A DNA stretch of 23,786 nt from Bacillota bacterium (GTDB lineage Bacteria; Bacillota; Clostridia; Lachnospirales; Lachnospiraceae), in NCBI GenBank assembly GCA_023390555.1, contig JAEWCQ010000035.1, forward strand, positions 1 through 23,786. Reading direction: 5' to 3'. The notes beneath the pieces are model-generated. The model was given only the letters and a program-made list of their open reading frames with translations, was not told the origin of the DNA and made no database searches. Below, in pieces: positions 8,501 through 15,842 of the stretch. The first letter of the stretch is position 1. Every line of letters begins with the position of its first letter. A program made the position numbers and the translations under genes.

Positions 8501-9058
8501 CTACAGATTTTCGACTAATTCGCTGACATATGCCTTTATGAAAGTTTCTTTATCTCCAATCATTTTTTCTGCAATTTCACTCCAAAATGCCGGATGCGTC
8601 AAAGATGACAAAAGCGACAAAACCTTAATTTTTAAAGACTGCTCACTGCAGTTCGGATGACATTGCCCTATAAGATAGGTAAATGCCTGAAACTGCAGTT
8701 CTATTCTCTCTTTGGTCTTTTCGTCAATCTCATAGTTCTGATACATGATCTGCTCCGACCGCAGAATACCCGTTGAACGCAATTCCTTTTCCAGAAAGCG
8801 CTGGCAAAAACCTTTTGCGTCTTCTTTGGAAAGTTCTTTTTTCGCAAGTATTTCCATGCATAATGAACGGAGATCCTCCCAGTATTGCTCCATCATGCTG
8901 GCAAACAAACCCGCTTTCCCGCTGAAATAGTAACTGATCGCAGCTACATTTACATCGGCTTCCTTCGCAATCTCCCGTATCGATATCGAATTCATATCCT
9001 TTTTTTCCAATAATGAGAATGTTGCTTTTGTAATCGCATCCCGCATTTTATCTTCCAT
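8501..9058 (-). CDS. TetR/AcrR-family transcriptional regulator
   Basis: Regulator of 185 residues. The N-terminal HTH (about 5-55) is clear: ISIREIAKEADVNVAAISYYFSGK ends in the typical YYFxxK of TetR proteins, followed by a phenylalanine-containing helix. The C-terminal ligand domain is poorly conserved and gives no ligand. It is first in the operon with the acyltransferase and WYL genes and is expected to autorepress: its promoter (9123-9151) is followed immediately by repeated TTGTTTAA elements. Confidence 0.9.
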   Translation of the reverse strand: MEDKMRDAITKATFSLLEKKDMNSISIREIAKEADVNVAAISYYFSGKAGLFASMMEQYWEDLRSLCMEILAKKELSKEDAKGFCQRFLEKELRSTGILRSEQIMYQNYEIDEKTKERIELQFQAFTYLIGQCHPNCSEQSLKIKVLSLLSSLTHPAFWSEIAEKMIGDKETFIKAYVSELVENL

Positions 9059-9102
9059 CTCTGCACCTTATCCAGTTTTATTCAAACGCTAATTTAAAAT
9101 GG

Positions 9103-9123
9103 TTGTTTAAAACATTTGTTTAA
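9103..9123. promoter_or_regulatory. Direct repeats TTGTTTAA, candidate TetR operator
   Basis: Two exact copies of TTGTTTAA at 9103-9110 and 9116-9123, 13 bp apart, with an imperfect dyad (AAACA-TT-TGTTT) at 9110-9121. They sit at the -10 box and start site of the tetR promoter, a usual place for autorepression. Confidence 0.5.
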
Positions 9124-9151
9124 GTATGCACAATTTTTTTCATTCTGTCAA
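9123..9151 (-). promoter_or_regulatory. Sigma-A promoter of the tetR operon
   Basis: On the minus strand TTGACA (9146-9151) and CATACT (9123-9128) are separated by 17 nt. The -35 box contains the TGA stop (9148-9150) of the DUF2798 gene. Confidence 0.8.
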
Positions 9152-9612
9152 GCAATTTTCACCGAGGCGATTTTACGTGCCAGCCGCAAGGATACCGGTG
9201 CCACTATTAGCATCTGAATCGGCAGTGCAATCGTAAAATTATATGGAAGATACCGAAAAAATGAAATGACGCCTTCCATCCCAAGTTCTCCTCCGGCAAT
9301 CGTTCCGAAAATTGTCATTGCTATGGTCATGAAAACGACCATGCAGAATCTCAAAAGGAAGGTCAGATAAATTTCGCGATCTTCCTCGTGTGCGATCACG
9401 GACAATATTTTTCGGGACAGCGGGGTGCAGATACACAGATCGCACAGAATTCCAATGACATACCCCAGCGGGAGCCGCTTCCATGCAATGACCCAGGAAG
9501 TAGCTGAAAACGCTTCTATCTTTACATTATTATTTAACGCTGCCATTACATAAATCATAATCAGACTCATGATCAAACTTAACAAAATTCCCTCTTTTTT
9601 ACTTTTTGGCAT
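9148..9612 (-). CDS. DUF2798-like membrane protein
   Basis: Small membrane protein of 154 residues with four predicted transmembrane segments (about 10-27, 45-62, 85-107 and 125-145) and short basic ends. The opening MPKSKKEGILLSLIMSLIM and the overall four-helix layout resemble DUF2798 proteins, whose function is unknown. AAAAGGAG stands about 8 nt before the ATG. It may be translated together with the small frame at 9599-9679, whose end overlaps its start. The next gene downstream is tetR, which has its own promoter. Confidence 0.75.
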   Translation of the reverse strand: MPKSKKEGILLSLIMSLIMIYVMAALNNNVKIEAFSATSWVIAWKRLPLGYVIGILCDLCICTPLSRKILSVIAHEEDREIYLTFLLRFCMVVFMTIAMTIFGTIAGGELGMEGVISFFRYLPYNFTIALPIQMLIVAPVSLRLARKIASVKIA

Positions 9613-9679
9613 ATTCTTTTACTCCTTTTCTTTTTCGTAACATTCTATCATTCACCCGTTTCCTCCCCATTCGCTCCAT
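9599..9679 (-). CDS. Possible 26-residue basic small protein
   Basis: Short frame beginning MERMGRKR with 13 Arg/Lys in 26 residues. AAAGGAGG lies 7 nt before its ATG, a better site than that of many real genes here. Its TAA lies 14 nt inside the DUF2798 gene, so translation of the two could be coupled. I recognise no family. It may be a leader peptide or a real basic peptide; a chance frame in a purine-rich leader cannot be excluded. Confidence 0.4.
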   Translation of the reverse strand: MERMGRKRVNDRMLRKRKGVKEYAKK

Positions 9680-9968
9680 CGTGTTTCCTCCTTTCTTCTG
9701 CATAGAACAACGTGTGTGCCAGGCTCACACAGGGTTTTTCGATTCCCGGAATCAAAAAAAGACAATAAACCTCGGCTTATCCGTCTGACATTGGATAAGC
9801 GACATTTATTGTCTTTCTGTCTGCTATTTATTTCGACTCATTATATCATATCTGGATTATCGAATTCAATCTTTTTTTAATGCATAACCCGGCAGACAGA
9901 CGCTTTCAGCTTTTCTGATAAGACAGTTCATACTCCAGCCTTTGATATGTCAGGCGAAATCCCATCCT
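9613..9968. other. Intergenic region between DUF2889-like and DUF2798 genes
   Basis: Apart from the small frame at its left edge, this 356-bp gap holds three inverted repeats: TGTGTG/CACACA at 9713-9731, GATTCC/GGAATC at about 9741-9753, and the large hairpin at 9758-9816. The stretch 9817-9968 shows nothing I can name. Confidence 0.5.
9751..9816 (-). terminator. Large bulged hairpin, probable terminator of the DUF2889-like gene
   Basis: Outer arms AAAGACAATAAA (9758-9769) and TTTATTGTCTTT (9805-9816) and inner arms GCTTATCC (9775-9782) and GGATAAGC (9793-9800) pair perfectly, with small internal bulges between. On the minus strand seven T follow. It is about 150 nt past the stop of the DUF2889-like gene, unusually far for a simple terminator. 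Confidence 0.6.
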
Positions 9969-10409
9969 TTACCGCATCGTATGCGCAATGCAGTCGTTCT
10001 TTAATTCCGTTCGAATCATATGATCCCATTCTTCATACTTCATCTTTCCAGTCTTTAATAAATACGGATAATAATAGTAGATAATCCCGGGGATTGAGAT
10101 TGTTAATAAGGACATAATGTTCGGACATCCCTGTGCTCCCATAAAAATTTGCAGCATATTTCTTGAAAAATTCCTGTCAATTTTCGTTCCCTTCATCCTG
10201 GAGGCAAGTTCTTCCACCATTTTACAGTACTCGGATGGATTCCTTTGAAATAGGATTTTTGCATCCTGCACCACCATTTCCCTCATATCAATTTCTGCAC
10301 TTACTTCGATCTCATGCTCCTCATCGGATAAATGGGTTTTTACCAGCCAGATTTCATCCTCCTTCTCGTAATAATCAACGGTAAAATTTCTGCTTGTAAT
10401 TTTCTTCAT
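9969..10409 (-). CDS. DUF2889-like protein
   Basis: Soluble protein of 146 residues with no signal or membrane segment. An N-terminal half rich in beta strands (ITSRNFTVDYY, IWLVKTHLSDEEHEIEV) is followed by a helical half with GAQGCPNIMSLL, resembling the conserved G-x-x-GC-x-(H/N)-L block of DUF2889 proteins. The function of that family is unknown. The match is from memory of the motif and is moderate. The gene has its own promoter region carrying the operator 10467-10482, which is nearly identical to the one before padR, so PadR likely controls it. Confidence 0.6.
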   Translation of the reverse strand: MKKITSRNFTVDYYEKEDEIWLVKTHLSDEEHEIEVSAEIDMREMVVQDAKILFQRNPSEYCKMVEELASRMKGTKIDRNFSRNMLQIFMGAQGCPNIMSLLTISIPGIIYYYYPYLLKTGKMKYEEWDHMIRTELKNDCIAHTMR

Positions 10410-10466
10410 GTTTCCCGCCTACGCTCCTTTCCAATTTTCTCTGTTCAACCTTGTTTTGCGTTCGAT

Positions 10467-10484
10467 TACTCAGCACTGAGTATA
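10467..10484. promoter_or_regulatory. PadR-type operator before the DUF2889-like gene
   Basis: Palindrome with 7-bp arms TACTCAG (10467-10473) and CTGAGTA (10476-10482) around CA, overlapping a minus-strand TATACT (10479-10484) that could serve as the -10 box. The core plus flank CTCAG-YR-CTGAGTATAT recurs before padR at 11061. The -35 region is weak. Confidence 0.7.
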
Positions 10485-10502
10485 TGGTGAAAAGAAAAGA
10501 GA

Positions 10503-11036
10503 CTAATTCTTTAATCCCTTTATCGCCTTATCCAGCCATGCATATTCTGTTTCCATATGACCTATGTGATGATCAAAAATCAATTCTGCACATATTTTTC
10601 CCTGCCCATCGATCTGTTTCAAAGCCCTTTCCTTATGCTTTTTCAACCTGTCAATTTTAACTGCCAGATCGGCTTTCTTTTTTTCAAGCTTATTCCACAA
10701 TACTTCCTGATTTGTTCCATCACTGTAAAACAAAACACCGTCAATCGCGAATTCCGGTGAATACGCCTCATCCAGCAGCTTGGTATACAGTGCCTGATAA
10801 TAACGAATCCCCTCTTCCGTAATCGTATAAATATATTTCTCAGGCCTGTTTCCATCCTTATCAATCGTTTTACGAATGTATCCCTGATCATCCATTTTCT
10901 GCAAATGATAATATATCGTCGGTAATTTAATCTTAGCAAAATCTGAAATCCGTTCTTCCAGCATCTGCATTAATTTATATCCATGCTGAGGACCGTACCG
11001 CAACAGCAGCCCCAGCACATAAAAAGGAACTTTCAT
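10503..11036 (-). CDS. PadR-family transcriptional regulator
   Basis: Regulator of 177 residues of the longer PadR (AphA/VinR-like) type. The N-terminal winged helix is clear: VLGLLLRYGPQHGYKLMQML, then KLPTIYYHLQKMDDQGYI (recognition helix) and a wing with PEKYIYTITEEG. The C-terminal half is a long helical dimerisation region rich in Lys and Glu (about 100-177). Its operator at 11061-11072 is matched at 10469-10480, so it probably represses both itself and the DUF2889-like gene. The effector is unknown. The ribosome binding site (GGGAGAG) is far from the ATG, so translation may be weak. Confidence 0.9.
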   Translation of the reverse strand: MKVPFYVLGLLLRYGPQHGYKLMQMLEERISDFAKIKLPTIYYHLQKMDDQGYIRKTIDKDGNRPEKYIYTITEEGIRYYQALYTKLLDEAYSPEFAIDGVLFYSDGTNQEVLWNKLEKKKADLAVKIDRLKKHKERALKQIDGQGKICAELIFDHHIGHMETEYAWLDKAIKGLKN

Positions 11037-11060
11037 ACGCTATAAATCTCTCCCTCATTG

Positions 11061-11072
11061 CTCAGTGCTGAG
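11061..11072. promoter_or_regulatory. PadR-type operator before padR
   Basis: CTCAG-TG-CTGAG followed by TATAT, matching the site at 10469 in sequence and orientation apart from the central two bases. It lies just downstream of the padR -10 box, a position for autorepression. Confidence 0.75.
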
Positions 11073-11075
11073 TAT

Positions 11076-11104
11076 ATAGTACAGCAACAACAAACAGATG
11101 TCAA
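11076..11104 (-). promoter_or_regulatory. Sigma-A promoter of padR
   Basis: TTGACA (11099-11104) and TACTAT (11076-11081) on the minus strand, 17 nt apart, with the operator immediately downstream. Confidence 0.7.
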
Positions 11105-11150
11105 TAGCTATACGTCATTTCCGGCCCCTGCTCTTTCTGCGCAGCCAGAA

Positions 11151-12089
11151 TCAATCAAACAAACTGATTTGTCTCTCTTTTACAGACGTTACGACTCTTT
11201 TCGTAATCCGATCTTCCTCTGTAATCCTGCTGCAGAGGATAGGCGCATGTGCATTGTACAATGCCGCATTCATCTTCACCCTTTGCTCGCTGGAATTCGC
11301 ATAACAATATTTACAGCCATTTAAGCAGGTGTCATATGCTCCAACATCAATACTTTCCATACATCCGCACTCTTCCCGCTGGTTTTTGTCCTTTTCTGCC
11401 TTTATGGAAAAACCGGTGATCTGTTCGATCCGTTTTTTATCAATGCAGCTGCCGTGCACAATTCCGCAGGCGGACAGATCTATTTTCTCCGCACACGTTT
11501 GTATCTGCATTCCATTTTCTTTCGCAATCTCAGCCAACCGGGAACAAAATCGGTACAGTTCCTGCCTGTTTCTTTCCATGGCATGGATCGCTCTCATGTT
11601 CTTTTGATTTTTGGCATAGTAATCCACAAAACTGATAATGACGGTGGTACAATACCCTCTTAATCGGGAAGCTATTTCCCGAAATGCTTTCCGATGATAC
11701 GCCTCCGTATAAATGTCCGTAAAAATAATCGGATCATATCGCCAGATTACTTTTTCTTGTCCAATCATAGAAGAGAGCCTTTGAAATACCGGAATCATTT
11801 TTTCTTTTTTATGTGGCAGGAAGGGCTCTATATCTTTTCCATATCCGGTAAGCGTAAACTGAAAGTAATACGGATAATCCCCAAACTGCTCCAACCGATG
11901 CAGCATCGGTTCGGGATTTTTTGTCCAGAATACGATACCGTCCACCACATCGGGCGAAATATCTATTTTGCTTACCTGATGGATACTGACCGGATTTCTC
12001 ACATACAGGTATCCATCTCTGATTCTATTACAGAACCATTCCGAATAATAATTGGGAATATCAGTTCTTCTGCTGACACTCAGTATCAT
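11151..12089 (-). CDS. DUF1848 Fe-S protein
   Basis: Cytoplasmic protein of 312 residues of the DUF1848 family, with the familiar opening MILSVSRRTDIP. Its central part (GIVFWTKNPEP, FQFTLTGYG) recalls the barrel of SplB-like radical SAM proteins. Unlike those, the cysteine cluster is C-terminal: CGC (241-243) and C-x3-C-x2-C (Cys255, Cys259, Cys262) in CLNGCKYCYAN, with further cysteines at 199, 208 and 215. This suggests one or two Fe-S clusters; whether it binds SAM is unknown, as is the substrate. It is 34 nt after the PAS-AAA+ regulator gene and probably shares its transcript. Its ribosome binding site is weak (AGAGAG). Confidence 0.85.
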   Translation of the reverse strand: MILSVSRRTDIPNYYSEWFCNRIRDGYLYVRNPVSIHQVSKIDISPDVVDGIVFWTKNPEPMLHRLEQFGDYPYYFQFTLTGYGKDIEPFLPHKKEKMIPVFQRLSSMIGQEKVIWRYDPIIFTDIYTEAYHRKAFREIASRLRGYCTTVIISFVDYYAKNQKNMRAIHAMERNRQELYRFCSRLAEIAKENGMQIQTCAEKIDLSACGIVHGSCIDKKRIEQITGFSIKAEKDKNQREECGCMESIDVGAYDTCLNGCKYCYANSSEQRVKMNAALYNAHAPILCSRITEEDRITKRVVTSVKERQISLFD

Positions 12090-12123
12090 GACTTCTCTCT
12101 TTCAAATACTATCATAGGATTAC

Positions 12124-13569
12124 TTATAATGGGTATTGTTCCGCTTTCTTCTTTTTCTTCTGCTTTTTCATCAACCCCATCTTTTCATAGCGCTGACGTT
12201 TCCGGACAAAGGTAGAACTGTCCAGGCCGAGGCTTTCCGCCGCCTCACGCACATTCTGATATTTCCGGAAGGCCTTTTCCATATATCCCGCTTCTAATTT
12301 TGAAACTTCCTCTTTCAGATCGCATTGATCCAGAAGCTCTTCCTGTTCCCTGTTGACAAATTCAATATTTTCTTCAATGAACAGATCCTGCGGGCGGATA
12401 ACCTCTTCCGAGCTTATGATTGCCGAACGCTGCACCAGGTTCTTAAGCTCCAAAACATTCCCCGGCCAGTGATATTCCAGTAATGTTTTATAACTGTCAC
12501 GGTCAAATTTCTTATTTTCCCCGGTCTTTCGGTTATGCTGATTCAGGTAAAAATCGAGAAGCGGAACAATGTCTTCCTTTCTTTCTCTGAGCGGTTCAAT
12601 CTCCAGCGGAAATGAGGAAAACATATCCAGGATTTCTCTGTTTACATAATGTCTGCTTTTCAACTCTTCCAGTGAATATCTGCTGCCGGCAATCACCCTG
12701 ATATTCAGCCGGTGCAAAACACCATCTCCCATCACACAGGTTCCTTCTTTCAGTAAAGACAGGATTACGCCCTGCAGCTCGGCCGGTATATCCATGAGTT
12801 CCTCAATGTAGAGCGTTCCTCTGTCCGCATTTTCCAGGATACCCATCCGGTATTCTCCACTTTTTTCATCTACGTACCCAAGCAGATAACCCATCGGATT
12901 TCCCTGCGGTATGACGGAAAAATTAATTCGGATAAACGAGCAGTCGGAACGTTCGGAATGGTTATGAATGTAATCAGCCAGCTTCTCTTTTCCGACTCCG
13001 TTTTCTCCGGAAAGCAGTATCGGCGTATCGACCATTGCAACACGCTCCACAATCCGCATAAGACTGACGGACTTTTTATCTGCGGCTACCATCTCCATAT
13101 TTCCGTTCATCTCACTGCGGATACGTTCCACTTCCTGCAGATACTTCCGATTCAGCTGCTCTTTTCTGCGCAGCTCTTTGCGGATGGCATAAATCTCCGT
13201 AATCTCCCTTACAATGGTCACAACCATGATAATGCTCCGGTTCTCCTCATTATCTTCAAAAATCGGCTTACTTGTGATAATTGCCCGCTTTCCGGTTCGA
13301 AAACTCTGTTCTGCGGTATAACTTTCCCTTGTCTCTAATACAGTGAGTGTACCGCTTTTTGAAATTACGCCCCGTTCCACCAGATCTCGCATGTTCTTTC
13401 CCAACATTTCCGATTTGAACAGTCCGCTTATTAATTCATAGCTGTGATTGAGGTATACGGTATTCGCCTCACTGTCTGTGATATAAATCCCATCATGAAA
13501 ATTTTCCAGAATTGCTTCCAGATAATCCTGTATCAAAAAAGAAGATATCCTCTGATGTTCTTTTTCCAT
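12124..13569 (-). CDS. PAS-AAA+-HTH regulator lacking the GAFTGA motif
   Basis: Regulator of 481 residues with the domain order of sigma-54 activators. A PAS sensor covers about 15-125, a coiled-coil linker 127-155, an AAA+ domain 165-400 and a Fis/TyrR-like HTH 437-461. Walker A is GENGVGKE (188-195) and Walker B GTLYIEEL (251-258). The loop where activators carry GAFTGA reads YVDEKSG (about 232-238), so contact with sigma-54 is unlikely. The sensor region LRER and an arginine at 311 remain. The C-terminus ends in a lysine run. By analogy with TyrR it may act on sigma-A promoters. It sits beside the LuxC/LuxE cluster, 187 bp from its last gene, with its own promoter, and may be followed on the transcript by the DUF1848 gene. 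Confidence 0.85.
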   Translation of the reverse strand: MEKEHQRISSFLIQDYLEAILENFHDGIYITDSEANTVYLNHSYELISGLFKSEMLGKNMRDLVERGVISKSGTLTVLETRESYTAEQSFRTGKRAIITSKPIFEDNEENRSIIMVVTIVREITEIYAIRKELRRKEQLNRKYLQEVERIRSEMNGNMEMVAADKKSVSLMRIVERVAMVDTPILLSGENGVGKEKLADYIHNHSERSDCSFIRINFSVIPQGNPMGYLLGYVDEKSGEYRMGILENADRGTLYIEELMDIPAELQGVILSLLKEGTCVMGDGVLHRLNIRVIAGSRYSLEELKSRHYVNREILDMFSSFPLEIEPLRERKEDIVPLLDFYLNQHNRKTGENKKFDRDSYKTLLEYHWPGNVLELKNLVQRSAIISSEEVIRPQDLFIEENIEFVNREQEELLDQCDLKEEVSKLEAGYMEKAFRKYQNVREAAESLGLDSSTFVRKRQRYEKMGLMKKQKKKKKAEQYPL

Positions 13570-13585
13570 AAAAATCTCCTTCTAA

Positions 13586-13602
13586 CATCAATTGCATTGA
13601 TG
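13586..13602. promoter_or_regulatory. 17-bp dyad in the leader of the PAS regulator gene
   Basis: CATCAAT (13586-13592) and ATTGATG (13596-13602) around TGC form a perfect inverted repeat. It lies between the -10 box and the ribosome binding site, where a repressor or the regulator itself could bind. Confidence 0.6.
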
Positions 13603-13617
13603 CAGCATTTTGATTAG

Positions 13618-13646
13618 AGTATACTGATTACCCATCACAAAATCAA
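13618..13646 (-). promoter_or_regulatory. Sigma-A promoter of the PAS regulator gene
   Basis: TTGATT (13641-13646) and TATACT (13618-13623) on the minus strand, 17 nt apart, about 50 nt before the ATG. AGAAGGAG precedes the start codon. Confidence 0.75.
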
Positions 13647-13756
13647 TCGTTAGATGGAAATTCTTCGAAAATAAGCGCAACATGTCGTCATGCGTGATTG
13701 TATTCGCAGCTATGATCTTTTTGTTCCTGATTTTGTGCCTATTCTCTCTTCTCCTG

Positions 13757-14614
13757 TCACATATGCCGGATACTGTCCAGAACAAGCATGGCAAATTCAT
13801 ATGGCAGATCGGCCGGCAGATTGTGATAACCGGGGGCCGAAAGCAGCGGAAGGTTCAGGTATTCTGCCGCAGACTTTGCTGCGCACGCGAATAAGCCCTC
13901 CGTGTCACATGCTCCGGCTGCAATCACACAGGGAACCTGTCTGCTTTTCCCTGCCGTCTTCCCGGTATCCACAGGGTTTGGCGCCGCGATGCAAAAATTC
14001 CCCTTTTTTAAAGGATAGTGCAGAAAATCTTCCATTTCGTCATACACAAACCGTTCCAGATTCTTCAGGTCCTGCGTTATCGCTTCGAGGCTTTTCTGTT
14101 TTGACGTTTTCTCCATGCCTCCCATCGCCTGAAGCAACAGCAGCAGTGCCTTGTTCATCCGCTTTTTTTCTGCCGCAGCGCAGAGTTTCTGAAACCAGTC
14201 ATCGATGCACCGCCGCATCTTTTCGTCTCCTGCCAGCGGAGGTTCGTGCAGAAAAAGTCCTCTAACCAGAAATGGATATGTTTCAGCAAGTGAAACAGCA
14301 ATAATGCCTCCGGCACTGCAGCCTGCAACAAAGGCCGGTCCCATCTGCTGCTGTTCAATCAGAAAGGCTGCATCCTCCGTCTGCACAGCCACTGAAAAAT
14401 CTGCATGACCACGCTCTGCCTTTTCCACTATGGTACTTCTGCTGTAACCCCTTCTGTCGTAGGAAACAACCGTAAAATGCAAGGAAAGAACCGCTATGGT
14501 ATCCTGAAAATAATCGCTGTCACAGGCGACACCATGAATCAGGAGCAGCAACGGGCCCTCCCCCTCTTTTCTGCAAAACAAAAGACAGTCTTCCCGTGCA
14601 ATCCTAAATTCCAT
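13757..14614 (-). CDS. Alpha/beta hydrolase, possible thioesterase
   Basis: Soluble hydrolase of 285 residues. The oxyanion-hole strand LLLLIHGVA (about 22-30) is followed by SYDRRGYSRS. The nucleophile elbow is AGCSAG with Ser100, the acid is probably Asp237 (AGACDTEG), and the base is His264 (APGYHNLP). Together these make a complete Ser-Asp-His triad. It is the last gene of the ACP-ligase-LuxE-LuxC run, 28 nt after luxC-like, with AAAGGAG at good spacing. In lux operons LuxD, also an alpha/beta hydrolase, releases fatty acid from acyl-ACP. By position this protein could do the same, but its sequence is of the general hydrolase type and not recognisably LuxD. It could equally be a proofreading thioesterase or lactonase. 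Confidence 0.8.
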   Translation of the reverse strand: MEFRIAREDCLLFCRKEGEGPLLLLIHGVACDSDYFQDTIAVLSLHFTVVSYDRRGYSRSTIVEKAERGHADFSVAVQTEDAAFLIEQQQMGPAFVAGCSAGGIIAVSLAETYPFLVRGLFLHEPPLAGDEKMRRCIDDWFQKLCAAAEKKRMNKALLLLLQAMGGMEKTSKQKSLEAITQDLKNLERFVYDEMEDFLHYPLKKGNFCIAAPNPVDTGKTAGKSRQVPCVIAAGACDTEGLFACAAKSAAEYLNLPLLSAPGYHNLPADLPYEFAMLVLDSIRHM

Positions 14615-14642
14615 AAAAATCTCCTTTGCCGCCTGTACATAC

Positions 14643-15842
14643 TTAAACTAATGAAATTCTTCTTGTCATAAAGTCTATCAGATCCATCCCATCCCAGACA
14701 AGTGAAAAATCCAGCGCATGACCGAATTCTGTAATGCGGTCTGCCCCGGTCACCCGGTTTTCCATCAAAAAGTCTGCTGTCTCTTTCCCGGATACGCCAA
14801 AACACGTTAACGTCTGGCACTTCTTCGTCAGAACGGGAAGCAGTCCCCGCAGATCGTTTCCCTGTGCTTCCAGGAAAAAACCGCCGGGCACAAACATGTC
14901 CCAGTATGTCTCCAGAAGCCTTTTTACCTTTACTCGCACGATGATATTTTCCTCCGCGCAAATCTCTGTATCCGGTTCGAAAGCCGCCAGATACATTGCC
15001 GCCTCCCATTTCTTCACTGCCAAAACCGGAGAAAGCGTATAGAGCGGTTTTATATATGCAAACAGTTCCTTCCAGAACCGTTCTTTTGCGGCTTTCACCT
15101 GCGACTCCTCTCCGATCCAGTATAGAAGTCCCGGCGATGAACATGCATTTTGATCATACCGATAGGTGTCGTTGTAAAATCCCCGCACCATTTCCTCCAG
15201 ATCCTTTGCATGTAAGACCGCAGCCGCATTGATCACCGCAGCCGAGCGGCGGTCTGGGAACGGCAATTCGACTGCTCGCGGCGGCAGGGGCGATCTTCGA
15301 ATCTCCGAAACAGATTCATCGCCGCCCCAGATTACGCGTACATCGCACATAAGAGACAACGCATCCGTCAATTTCCTGTCATACTCATAGCGAAAAAGTA
15401 CGATCCGGTTCTTCCACTCCGGAAGGCAGTGCAGCGTATGTGACAGACATTCCAAAAGAGCCTCCTCCTGCGGTGTCTTTCTGGAAGAAAGTCTCACCAT
15501 ACAGCAATTTCCTGCCAGCAGCGCAGCAGACATGCTATATGCAAACAATACCGGAATGTTAGAAGGTGCAAAATGCAGTGTGACGCCTTTTCCCAGAGCA
15601 TTTTGCATCTGCTCTCCATACCATTTTTTCAGCTGCAGCAGATGTGCTTTCCTGCACCAGAAACCAAAAGCCGCGGCGTCGGCCATCTTTTTTGCCTCCG
15701 GATGATTCCGGATTTCTTTTGAAAACTGTTCGAAAAACAGGATGGTTTCCTCTGCAAACGGAACCATCGGGCTTTGCAGTGTGAGCCGTTCCAAAACCGC
15801 TTCGCTTCCAAGCAGTACCTTCAATTTGTCAAAATTCTGCAT
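14643..15842 (-). CDS. LuxC-like acyl-CoA/acyl-protein reductase
   Basis: Member of the LuxC acyl-CoA reductase family (aldehyde-dehydrogenase fold), 399 residues from the chosen start. It would reduce an enzyme-bound acyl group to an aldehyde with NAD(P)H. The cofactor-binding region is HFAPSNIPVLFAYS (about 90-103), and the catalytic cysteine is Cys234 in YDQNACSSPG, a LuxC hallmark. Bacterial LuxC is about 480 residues, so this is a somewhat compact form. The start at 15842 is inside the 3' end of the luxE-like gene (14-nt overlap), with AGGGGG about 13 nt upstream; longer in-frame starts would run deep into luxE. Tight overlap with luxE-like suggests an equimolar complex, as in the lux fatty-acid reductase. 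Confidence 0.88.
   Translation of the reverse strand: MQNFDKLKVLLGSEAVLERLTLQSPMVPFAEETILFFEQFSKEIRNHPEAKKMADAAAFGFWCRKAHLLQLKKWYGEQMQNALGKGVTLHFAPSNIPVLFAYSMSAALLAGNCCMVRLSSRKTPQEEALLECLSHTLHCLPEWKNRIVLFRYEYDRKLTDALSLMCDVRVIWGGDESVSEIRRSPLPPRAVELPFPDRRSAAVINAAAVLHAKDLEEMVRGFYNDTYRYDQNACSSPGLLYWIGEESQVKAAKERFWKELFAYIKPLYTLSPVLAVKKWEAAMYLAAFEPDTEICAEENIIVRVKVKRLLETYWDMFVPGGFFLEAQGNDLRGLLPVLTKKCQTLTCFGVSGKETADFLMENRVTGADRITEFGHALDFSLVWDGMDLIDFMTRRISLV

Noticed and set aside
9706..9721. Firm sigma-54 promoter call
   Set aside because: The -12 element has GT instead of the nearly invariant GC, and the only activator-like protein in the window lacks GAFTGA; kept only as a side note in a finding.
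13690..14265. 191-residue plus-strand frame opposite the hydrolase
   Set aside because: Pro/Ser-rich antisense translation; the minus-strand hydrolase has an intact catalytic triad and ribosome binding site.
14539..15144. 201-residue minus-strand frame overlapping luxC-like in another frame
   Set aside because: Gly/Arg-rich out-of-frame translation of the luxC-like gene; no independent support.
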